From: Glacieibacterium sp038211965
GTDB lineage: Bacteria > Pseudomonadota > Alphaproteobacteria > Sphingomonadales > Sphingomonadaceae
Reading direction: 5' to 3'
Assembly (NCBI GenBank): GCA_038211965.1
Contig: JBBQVB010000127.1
Span: 1-6,756, forward strand
DNA: 6,756 nt
In this document: positions 1 to 4,780 of the stretch, piece after piece
Layout of the letters: each line of letters starts with the position of its first letter
Numbering within the stretch: the first letter of the stretch is position 1
Made by a program: the position numbers and the translations under genes
The notes under the pieces: model-generated
What the model was told of the DNA's origin: nothing
Database searches by the model: none
Seen by the model: only the letters and a program-made list of their open reading frames with translations

Positions 1-48
1 TCCAACCCCTTCGCAGCGCTCGCTGGAATGAAAGGCCATCGCGCGTAG
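1..48 (+). CDS. C-terminal tail of an upstream gene (partial), possibly a helicase
   Basis: Frame 1 is open from the window edge and reads SNPFAALAGMKGHRA before a TAG at 46-48. An S/P-x-PFAALA-L-K type ending is familiar from the large helicase-like protein often encoded just before the S4-domain gene in alphaproteobacteria, so that is my best guess. With only 15 residues, neither the gene nor the frame is proven. The stop lies 28 bases before the TTG start of the next gene, which would suit co-transcription. Confidence 0.45.
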   Translation, partial: SNPFAALAGMKGHRA

Positions 49-63
49 GCGCGTCAGCAAGAA

Positions 64-70
64 AGAGAGG
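64..70 (+). promoter_or_regulatory. Ribosome binding site deciding a TTG start
   Basis: AGAGAGG lies six bases before TTG at 77. An in-frame TAG at 71-73 rules out any earlier start, and the next candidate codon (TTG at 95) would cut into the conserved LRLDKWLW motif. The site therefore supports TTG at 77. Confidence 0.6.
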
Positions 71-76
71 TAGCAA

Positions 77-394
77 TTGGTTTACGGTCAGGGATTGCGG
101 CTCGACAAATGGTTGTGGTTCGCACGTCTGGCGAAATCGCGCGGCGACGCGCAGCGGCTCTGCGAAAGCCGCCACCTGCGGCTCGACGGGCGCGTCATCG
201 ACCGCGCCTCGGCGCTGGTGCGGGCGGGTTCGGTGGTCAGCTTCCCGCGCCACGACGCGGTGGTGGTGGTGCGCGTCGAGGCGATCAGCGATCGGCGCGG
301 ACCCTACCCCGAAGCGCAGGAACTCTACACCGACCTCAGCGCGCGTCGTGCCGCACCTTCACCGCAGTTGACGGACGCGCTCGCCGCCGTTTAG
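77..394 (+). CDS. S4-domain RNA-binding protein, Hsp15-like
   Basis: This 105-residue basic protein belongs to the S4 RNA-binding family. Residues 7-22 (LRLDKWLWFARLAKSR) are the family's opening helix motif, and the S4 fold continues to about residue 67 through LRLDGRVIDRAS and a valine-rich strand near 61-68. RRGPYPEAQELYTDLS near 73-88 resembles the tail motif of Hsp15. E. coli Hsp15 (HslR) binds stalled 50S subunits that still carry peptidyl-tRNA. A similar ribosome-associated role is inferred here, not shown. The start is TTG, supported by the AGAGAGG site and by the in-frame stop just upstream. fdxA begins 35 bases after the stop with no obvious promoter between, so the two are probably co-transcribed. 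Confidence 0.85.
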   Translation: MVYGQGLRLDKWLWFARLAKSRGDAQRLCESRHLRLDGRVIDRASALVRAGSVVSFPRHDAVVVVRVEAISDRRGPYPEAQELYTDLSARRAAPSPQLTDALAAV

Positions 395-429
395 CAGGGG
401 GCTGAATCAGGGCCAACCGGGGACGCGCG

Positions 430-765
430 ATGACTTATGTGGTGACCGAGGCTTGCATCAAGTGCAAGTACATGGACTGTGTCGAAGTCTGCCCCGTCGA
501 CTGTTTCTACGAGGGCGAGAACATGGTCGTCATCAACCCCAGCGAGTGCATCGACTGCGGCGTCTGCGAGCCCGAATGCCCCGCCGAGGCGATCCTTCCC
601 GACACCGAGAATGGGCTGGAGAAGTGGCTCGAGCTGAATGCCTCGCTATCGGCATCATGGCCGAACATCACCGTCAAGGGGCCGACGCCCGCCGATGCCG
701 ACGAGCACAAGGGCGAGGCTGGGAAGTACGACAAGTATTTCAGTGCGGAACCGGGGCAGGGGTAA
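430..765 (+). CDS. fdxA: Seven-iron ferredoxin FdxA ([3Fe-4S] plus [4Fe-4S])
   Basis: This 111-residue electron carrier is close in length and layout to Azotobacter FdI-type ferredoxins. The cysteines fall at 9, 12, 17, 21, 25, 40, 43, 46 and 50. By analogy with the family, C9, C17 and C50 bind the [3Fe-4S] cluster, and C21, C40, C43 and C46 the [4Fe-4S] cluster. C12 and C25 match the two extra cysteines of that family. CIDCGVCEPECP (40-51) is the diagnostic block. The tail (about 55-111) is the acidic extension typical of the FdxA subgroup, with WPNITVKG at 77-84. The start is preceded by GGGGA at 419-423, six bases from the ATG. The redox partner cannot be told from the sequence. The fdxA-carD neighbourhood is common in alphaproteobacteria. 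Confidence 0.95.
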   Translation: MTYVVTEACIKCKYMDCVEVCPVDCFYEGENMVVINPSECIDCGVCEPECPAEAILPDTENGLEKWLELNASLSASWPNITVKGPTPADADEHKGEAGKYDKYFSAEPGQG

Positions 766-768
766 CTG

Positions 769-820
769 CTTCCCCCTTCCACTCTCGGTTCGCCGAAGCG
801 CCTCGCCAGGCGGAGCGCGG
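769..820 (+). repeat. Short dispersed element after fdxA (copy A)
   Basis: Three bases after the fdxA stop, 769-794 reads CTTCCCCCT, four bases, then CTCTCGGTTCGCC. The same two blocks recur at 1554-1578, just after the carD stop, with a three-base spacer. Here they are followed by a small GC hairpin, CGCCT (799-803) / AGGCG (808-812), with a CGCC loop. No T-run follows on the + strand, so termination after fdxA is possible but not convincing. Confidence 0.45.
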
Positions 821-912
821 CAAGAAAAACTCCGCTGTGGAACTCGCGTCATTTTTCTGTTATAAGCGCGTCTGCGTACAGTAGTCGCGCGTTCCCAACC
901 GGCCGCCGTGTC

Positions 913-954
913 CCTGCCGGACCCGGCAACGGCCTATAACAGTCGCCCGGCAGG
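913..954 (+). promoter_or_regulatory. Candidate carD promoter with three CCGGCA half-sites
   Basis: TATAAC at 935-940 is a good -10 hexamer. Read as CCTATAAC (933-940) it matches seven of eight positions of the Caulobacter sigma-73 -10 consensus as I recall it (GCTANAWC). The -35 is weak. Around it lie CCTGCCGG (913-920), its inverted partner CCGGCA (923-928) after a two-base spacer, and CCGGCAGG (947-954), the exact reverse complement of the first. Transcription would start near 946-948, giving a leader of about 93 bases. The operator role is inferred from symmetry and placement only. Confidence 0.4.
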
Positions 955-977
955 TCAAGGCAAGGGTCCGGAGCTTC

Positions 978-1021
978 GGTGCACGTTCGCGTGCGCCCTG
1001 GTTCGCCTGTCCTTCGGGCGA
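978..1021 (+). promoter_or_regulatory. Structured 5' leader of carD (two hairpins before the RBS)
   Basis: The first hairpin pairs 978-985 with 990-997 (eight pairs including one G-U) around a TTCG tetraloop. The second pairs TCGCC (1003-1007) with GGCGA (1017-1021). The carD Shine-Dalgarno GAGAGGA (1026-1032) begins four bases after the second stem. Hairpins this close to a ribosome site could affect carD translation or message stability. The pairing is seen; any regulation is inferred. Confidence 0.4.
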
Positions 1022-1039
1022 CGCCGAGAGGATGACCAG

Positions 1040-1549
1040 ATGGTTGCAGCCAACCCCAAGCCGCTCAACTTCGTTGCCGGCGACTATGTCGTCTATCCCA
1101 AGCACGGCGTCGGTCGCGTCGTCGAAATCCAGAGTTCGGAGATCGCGGGCACCGCGCTCGAACTGTATGTTCTGCGCTTCGAGAAGGAGCGCATGACGCT
1201 CCGCGTGCCGACCAACAAGGCCGAGAGCGTCGGGATGCGCAAGCTGTCGAGCCAGGCAACACTGCTCGAGGCGATGACGACGCTCAAGGGCAAGGCCAAG
1301 ATCAAGCGCACGATGTGGAGCCGCCGCGCGCAGGAGTATGAGGCCAAGATCAATTCGGGCGACCTCGTGTCGATCGCCGAGGTCGTCCGCGATCTCCACC
1401 GCGCCGAGGACCAGCCCGAGCAGAGCTATTCGGAGCGCCAGATTTACGAGGCGGCGATCGGCCGCCTCGCGCGCGAGCTGGCGGCGATGGAGAACATCGA
1501 CGAGCCGGCAGCGCAGGCGAAGATCGAGCTCGTTTTGAAAGCTGCCTGA
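1040..1549 (+). CDS. carD: CarD/CdnL-family RNA polymerase-binding transcription regulator
   Basis: This 169-residue regulator binds the RNA polymerase beta subunit and stabilises open promoter complexes, especially at rRNA and growth genes, as known for CarD/CdnL proteins. Residues 11-70 form the Tudor-like polymerase-interaction domain (FVAGDYVVYPKHGVGRVVEI, then LYVLRFEKERMTLRVP). The remainder is the helical DNA-binding domain, with W93 in the MWSRRAQEYEAKINSGD block, the position of the conserved tryptophan that wedges into DNA beside the -10 element. The open frame extends up to a GTG at 908, but ATG 1040 is preferred: it has GAGAGGA seven bases upstream and starts the family's normal N terminus. 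The protein ends in Ala-Ala, which in Caulobacter CdnL is reported to be needed for ClpXP turnover. The gene is probably transcribed from its own promoter in the preceding gap. Confidence 0.93.
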   Translation: MVAANPKPLNFVAGDYVVYPKHGVGRVVEIQSSEIAGTALELYVLRFEKERMTLRVPTNKAESVGMRKLSSQATLLEAMTTLKGKAKIKRTMWSRRAQEYEAKINSGDLVSIAEVVRDLHRAEDQPEQSYSERQIYEAAIGRLARELAAMENIDEPAAQAKIELVLKAA

Positions 1550-1553
1550 CCAT

Positions 1554-1602
1554 CTTCCCCCTCGTCTCTCGGTTCGCCAGGCGGCGTGCCGGAGGGGGGG
1601 GA
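1554..1602. terminator. G/C-rich inverted repeat between convergent carD and SDR genes; copy B of the dispersed element
   Basis: CCCCCTC (1557-1563) pairs with GAGGGGG (1592-1598). Inside, CGG (1570-1572) pairs with CCG (1589-1591), and CGCC (1575-1578) with GGCG (1583-1586), so a nested stem fills nearly the whole 54-base gap. There is no T-run on either side, so intrinsic termination would be imperfect. Its position between two convergent stop codons makes a two-way terminator the likeliest role. Bases 1554-1578 repeat the blocks seen at 769-794. Confidence 0.5.
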
Positions 1603-1603
1603 G

Positions 1604-2455
1604 TCACCGTCGCACCAGCCCCAGCCGCCCCCCGATCAGCCGGTCGACCACCCGTCGCGGCAGCAGAGTCGGCAGGGTCCAGTTGAGTAGCTTGCCGGGC
1701 ACCACCGCGTAGCGCGTGCGCGGCCTCGCCACGGTCAGCGCGTCGCGCACGACCCGCCCGACCGCCTCGGGCGGGAGTCCCTTGCGTCCGCCCGCCAGCG
1801 CATAGGCGGCGAAGGCGGCGGCGGGCTTTTCCCAGATCGTCCCCGCCAGATGCGCCTGCGACTGGGCTTCGGCCTTGTCCCAGATCGGCGTTGCGACCGA
1901 CCCTGGTGCGACGATGACGACATCGATGCCGACGCGTAGCAGCTCGCGGCGCAGGCTCTCCGACAGTCCCTCGACGCCGTGCTTCGACGCCACATACGCC
2001 CCGAGGAATGGCGCACCGATGCGTCCGCCGACCGAACTGATGTTGACGATCCGCCCCTTCGACCCGGCCAGCGCGGTATCGGCCCCGAGCAACGGCGCAA
2101 AGGCGCGCGTTACGGCGAACAGGCCGGTCAGGTTGACCGCGATCTGCTTGGCGAAATCGGCGACGCTCTGGACGAGCAGCGGGTCCGACAGCGCGATCCC
2201 GGCATTGTTGACGAGCCCGTCGAGCGTGCGCCCGCCGAGTGCGGCGCGCACCGTGTCCGCCGCCGCAACCACGGCGTCGTCGTCCTCCACATCGAAGACG
2301 AGCGGCACGAACGCCTCACCGAAGGTAGCCGCGAGACGCGTCGCGTCGCCGGCCTTGCGCACACTCCCAAAGACCCGCCAGCCGTCGGCAATGAGTACGG
2401 ACGCAATGCCGTAGCCGATACCGGTCGAGACGCCTGTGACGACGGCGGTTTTCAT
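1604..2455 (-). CDS. Short-chain dehydrogenase/reductase (classical SDR), substrate unknown
   Basis: This 283-residue NAD(P)-dependent oxidoreductase has the classical SDR signatures in order: TGVSTGIG at 7-14 (nucleotide-binding loop), DV at 55-56, NNAG at 83-86, N108 in VNLTG, NISS with catalytic S141, Y154 and K158 in YVASK, and PGSVATP at 184-190. The basic SVRK (31-34) after the second strand leans toward NADP(H) rather than NAD, which is inference. The tail after residue 245 (GKLLNWTLPTLLPRRVVDRLIGGRLGL in two overlapping stretches) is hydrophobic with several arginines and may touch the membrane. GGAG (2463-2466 on this strand) lies seven bases before the ATG. No pathway neighbour points to the substrate. 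It is divergent from the DUF2807 gene and convergent with carD. Confidence 0.85.
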   Translation of the reverse strand: MKTAVVTGVSTGIGYGIASVLIADGWRVFGSVRKAGDATRLAATFGEAFVPLVFDVEDDDAVVAAADTVRAALGGRTLDGLVNNAGIALSDPLLVQSVADFAKQIAVNLTGLFAVTRAFAPLLGADTALAGSKGRIVNISSVGGRIGAPFLGAYVASKHGVEGLSESLRRELLRVGIDVVIVAPGSVATPIWDKAEAQSQAHLAGTIWEKPAAAFAAYALAGGRKGLPPEAVGRVVRDALTVARPRTRYAVVPGKLLNWTLPTLLPRRVVDRLIGGRLGLVRR

Positions 2456-2528
2456 AGCAACGCTCCACTACGGCGGCGGCAAATCGCCGCTGCATAGCGT
2501 GCAGCAGGCGTATCGGCAGCGTATTTCG

Positions 2529-2558
2529 TTGCAGGCCCGTATAAATCGGCTGGACAAT
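2529..2558 (+). promoter_or_regulatory. Candidate promoter of the DUF2807 gene
   Basis: TTGCAG (2529-2534) with GACAAT (2553-2558) at 18-base spacing is one option. TATAAA (2540-2545) is a better -10 on its own but has no good -35. Either choice puts the start site at or inside the inverted repeat 2553-2579. Which is used cannot be decided by eye. Confidence 0.3.
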
Positions 2559-2579
2559 ATGGTGCACATGTGTATTGTC
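2553..2579. promoter_or_regulatory. Candidate operator: GACAATA-N13-TATTGTC inverted repeat
   Basis: GACAATA (2553-2559) and TATTGTC (2573-2579) are a perfect seven-base inverted repeat. The spacer contains the palindromes GTGCAC (2562-2567) and CACATGTG (2565-2572). It lies 30 bases before the DUF2807 start codon and is AT-rich against a GC-rich background, as expected of a dimeric repressor site. No regulator gene sits beside it, so the binding protein is unknown. Confidence 0.45.
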
Positions 2580-2608
2580 TGGGCAACACACTCGCTGGGA
2601 GTCCCGTC

Positions 2609-3295
2609 ATGATCCGCCTTGTCGTCACTGCCGCTATCCTTGTTGCCGCCCCCGCGCTTGCTGCCGAGCAGTCGTTTCCCGTCGGCGGTTTCGATCGCAT
2701 CGCGCTCGGCGGCTCGCCCGACGTCACGGTGACCACCGGCGGCGCGGTCAGCGTGCGCGCGACCGGCGAGCAGAAGGCGCTCGACCGGCTCGATATCCGC
2801 GTCGAGGGCGGTGTGCTCAAGATCGGCACCAAGCGCGGCAGCTGGAACATCGGCTGGAGCGACTATGGCAAGGTCCGCATCGCGGTCAGCGTGCCGATGG
2901 TCCGCGGCGTCGAGGTCGGCGGCTCGGGGTCGATCGGCGTGGACCGCGTCAAGACTCCGGACTTCGCCGTCGCGGTCGGCGGCTCGGGTTCGGTGCGCGT
3001 CGCCGCCCTCGATACCGGCCGCGCGCACTTCGATGTCGGCGGTTCGGGGAGCATCGCCGCCAGCGGGCGCTGCGGCAGCGCCGACATGAACATCGGTGGT
3101 TCGGGGAATCTGCGCCTCGCCGGGCTCAAGTGCGACACGCTCAATGCCGCCGTCGCGGGCTCGGGCGATATCGACGCGCACGCCAGCCAGTCGGCGGCGG
3201 TATCGATCGTCGGGTCGGGGGACGTCCGCGTCGGCGGCACATCGAAGTGCAGCGTCGCGACGCGCGGCAGCGGGCGCGCGACCTGCGGGGTCTAG
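2609..3295 (+). CDS. Secreted DUF2807 (head GIN domain) repeat protein
   Basis: This 228-residue exported protein is of unknown biochemical function. Residues 1-18 are a signal peptide (R3, hydrophobic core, ALA before the predicted cleavage at 18/19). There is no lipobox cysteine, so it should be a soluble periplasmic or secreted protein. FPVGGFDRIALGGSPDVTV (23-41) is the usual opening of the family. From residue 103 a GSG-centred repeat recurs every 18-20 residues, seven times, fitting the stacked beta-strand fold known for DUF2807. Four cysteines (155, 175, 214, 226) all fall in the repeat half and could form disulfides after export. ATG 2609 is chosen over GTG 2570 because GGGAG (2597-2601) lies seven bases before it and the signal peptide starts there. 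Its TAG overlaps the mgtE stop. Confidence 0.85.
   Translation: MIRLVVTAAILVAAPALAAEQSFPVGGFDRIALGGSPDVTVTTGGAVSVRATGEQKALDRLDIRVEGGVLKIGTKRGSWNIGWSDYGKVRIAVSVPMVRGVEVGGSGSIGVDRVKTPDFAVAVGGSGSVRVAALDTGRAHFDVGGSGSIAASGRCGSADMNIGGSGNLRLAGLKCDTLNAAVAGSGDIDAHASQSAAVSIVGSGDVRVGGTSKCSVATRGSGRATCGV
2915..3277 (+). repeat. In-gene tandem repeat, period 54-60 bases
   Basis: Inside the DUF2807 gene a unit related to GTCGGCGGCTCGGGG starts at 2915, 2975, 3035, 3092, 3152 and 3206. A seventh degenerate GSG unit has its core at 3266. Spacings are 60, 60, 57, 60 and 54 bases, always whole codons. The first three copies are nearly identical at DNA level, so recombination between them could change repeat number. 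Confidence 0.8.
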
Positions 3296-4686
3296 GACAG
3301 GTTGCAGATCGTCGCGAGACCGAGGAACGAGAAAAACCCCATCACGTCGGTCATCGTCGTGACGAACACCGCCGACGATACCGCGGGGTCGACGCCGACG
3401 CGGTCGAGCGTGACGGGGACCAGCAGCCCGGCGAATCCGGCGGTGAGGTTGTTGATCAGCATCGCCGCCGCGATCACCAGGCCAAGCTGGTAATTCCCGT
3501 AGATCGCCGCGACGGCGACGCCGATCAACGCCCCCAGCGACAGCCCATTCGCCAGCGCGATGCGGAATTCGCGCAGGATCATCCGGCGCGTGTTCGAACT
3601 CGTCAGCTGGTTGAGCGCCAGCGCGCGCACCGCGACCGCCATCGTCTGCGTGCCCGCGTTGCCGCCCATGCCCGAGACGATCGGCATCAGGACCGCGAGG
3701 ATCACCAGTCGCGAGATCGTCCCCTGGAACGCCCCGACGACCGATGCCGCGAGAATTGCCGTGCCGAGATTGACCACCAGCCACGACAGGCGGGTGCGAA
3801 TGGTCATCAGGACCGGCTCGTTGATGTCGCCGTCGCCGGCGCCCGACAGCTTGAGGATGTCCTCGCCCGCCTCCTGCTGGATGATGTGGACGATGTCGTC
3901 GACGGTGACGACACCCACCAGCCGGTTTGCGCCGTCGATCACGGCGGCCGAGATCAACGCATATTTCTGGAAGCGCAGCGCGACTTCCTCCTGGTCCATA
4001 TCGACCGGGATGAGCGTCTGGTCGCGCTGCATGACATCGGCGACGGCGATTTCGGGCGGTGTCGTCAGCACCCACGACAGGCGCATCGTGCCGACCGGGC
4101 GGTGCGCCGGATCGACGACGAAGATCTCGCAGAAGTCGGTACCGGTGTCTTCGCGTTCGCGCAGGAAGGCGACCGTCTGGCCGACGGTAAAATGTTCGGG
4201 CACCGCGACGAGGTCACGCTGCATCAGGCGACCGGCGGAGTCCTCGGGGTAGCTCAGCGCTTCCTCGATCGCCGCACGGTCCTCGGGGTCCATCGCGCGC
4301 AGCACGTCGCGCGCGTCGTCCTGGTCCATGTCTTCGATGATCGCGACGGCGTCGTCGGTATCGAGCGCCTGCGCGATTTCGGCGACCTGACCGGGATCGA
4401 GCAGGTCGAGCAGTTCGCTCTTCACCCACTCGTTCATCTCGGCGAACACGTCGGCGTCGAGCTTGTCGCCGAGCGCCTGCGCCAGCCCCGCGCGCTGGTC
4501 GGCGGGAATCTGCTCGAACAGGTCGGCGATATCGGCGGGGTGGAGCGGCGCGACGAGTGCGCGCGCCGCCTCGCCGTCGCCCGTGTCGAGCGCCGCGATG
4601 ACGTCGCCGACGAACCCACGCGTCATCCGGTCGTCCTCGTCGAGGACGGCACGCGCCTCGGGGGCGTCGGTGAGGAGGTCTGCCAT
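3292..4686 (-). CDS. mgtE: Magnesium transporter/channel MgtE
   Basis: This 464-residue inner-membrane Mg2+ channel is close to the roughly 450 residues usual for the family. Residues 25-150 form the cytoplasmic helical N domain (LHPADIADLFEQIP at 48-61). PEDSAGRLM (147-155) leads into a CBS pair ending near 272 (VVTVDDIV at 259-266), which in known MgtE senses Mg2+ and closes the pore. Five membrane helices lie between about 302 and 462. MPIVSGMGGNAGTQ (334-347) and TTMTDVMGF (443-451) are family signatures, and D447 corresponds to the pore aspartate (D432 in Thermus). Start M1 is favoured: the DEDDR block before the alternative M21 is typical of the family N terminus. GGAG lies 12 bases upstream of the ATG, too far to be a good ribosome site, so a leaderless start is plausible. 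It is divergent from sdaA. Confidence 0.95.
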   Translation of the reverse strand: MADLLTDAPEARAVLDEDDRMTRGFVGDVIAALDTGDGEAARALVAPLHPADIADLFEQIPADQRAGLAQALGDKLDADVFAEMNEWVKSELLDLLDPGQVAEIAQALDTDDAVAIIEDMDQDDARDVLRAMDPEDRAAIEEALSYPEDSAGRLMQRDLVAVPEHFTVGQTVAFLREREDTGTDFCEIFVVDPAHRPVGTMRLSWVLTTPPEIAVADVMQRDQTLIPVDMDQEEVALRFQKYALISAAVIDGANRLVGVVTVDDIVHIIQQEAGEDILKLSGAGDGDINEPVLMTIRTRLSWLVVNLGTAILAASVVGAFQGTISRLVILAVLMPIVSGMGGNAGTQTMAVAVRALALNQLTSSNTRRMILREFRIALANGLSLGALIGVAVAAIYGNYQLGLVIAAAMLINNLTAGFAGLLVPVTLDRVGVDPAVSSAVFVTTMTDVMGFFSFLGLATICNLS

Positions 4687-4692
4687 GGGGGG

Positions 4693-4721
4693 GGACTACT
4701 CCGCGCAGAGCACCGCGTCAC
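4693..4721 (-). promoter_or_regulatory. Candidate leaderless promoter of mgtE
   Basis: On the - strand, GTGACG starts 35 bases before the ATG. After 17 bases, TAGTCC occupies exactly -12 to -7, with six C residues before the ATG. The layout matches sdaA and leuC. The -10 is poor against TATAAT, so the support is the shared spacing rather than the hexamer itself. Confidence 0.4.
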
Positions 4722-4761
4722 CTGCCACGCTTCCCAACCGAGAGGGTGACGCGGCGGTGCT
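4709..4761. repeat. Large inverted repeat centred between mgtE and sdaA start codons
   Basis: CCGCGTCACC (4713-4722) is the exact reverse complement of GGTGACGCGG (4745-4754). With a three-base bulge in the right arm, the match extends outward to AGCACC (4709-4714) and GGTGCT (4756-4761), giving arms of about 14 bases. The centre is 4733.5, exactly midway between the two start codons (4686 and 4781). The arms contain the proposed -35 boxes of both genes, so it may be a shared operator, or simply two copies of the same promoter box facing outward. Confidence 0.6.
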
Positions 4762-4774
4762 TCTTGCCTAAGCC
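4746..4774 (+). promoter_or_regulatory. Candidate leaderless promoter of sdaA
   Basis: GTGACG (4746-4751) starts 35 bases before ATG 4781. After 17 bases, TAAGCC (4769-4774) sits at -12 to -7. The region just before the ATG has no purine-rich ribosome site. It mirrors the mgtE promoter candidate across the central inverted repeat. Confidence 0.4.
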
Positions 4775-4780
4775 TTGCTC

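Noticed and set aside
861..866. TATAAG as the carD promoter
   Set aside because: It is a fair -10 but there is no recognisable -35 at 16-18 bases. TATAAC at 935-940 fits better, so it is kept only as an alternative.
908..1039. GTG start 132 bases upstream extending CarD by 44 residues
   Set aside because: The extension contains the promoter candidate and hairpins, is unlike the family N terminus, and has no ribosome site comparable to the GAGAGGA before ATG 1040.
860..1399. A 179-codon - strand open frame antisense to carD
   Set aside because: It has no family resemblance and overlaps a clear carD and its leader.
2489..2505. GCTGCA-N5-TGCAGC inverted repeat upstream of the SDR gene as an operator or attenuator
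   Set aside because: It is only six bases per arm and competes with an overlapping CGCT/AGCG stem (2488-2499). Such short GC palindromes are expected by chance at this base composition.
2468..4075. A 535-codon - strand open frame across mgtE and the DUF2807 gene
   Set aside because: It is a shadow of mgtE and DUF2807 codon structure, with low-complexity Arg/Asp/Ala sequence and no recognisable domain.
4687..4694. Run of eight G just upstream of the mgtE ATG as a phase-variable tract
   Set aside because: It lies outside the coding frame and is short. A similar run occurs at 1594-1601 in a terminator-like repeat, so slippage-based switching is not supported.
2575..4749. A 724-codon + strand open frame running through the DUF2807 gene and antisense to mgtE
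   Set aside because: Its product is dominated by Arg, Asp and His runs, as expected from shadow frames of GC-rich genes. Both strands are already explained by well-supported proteins.
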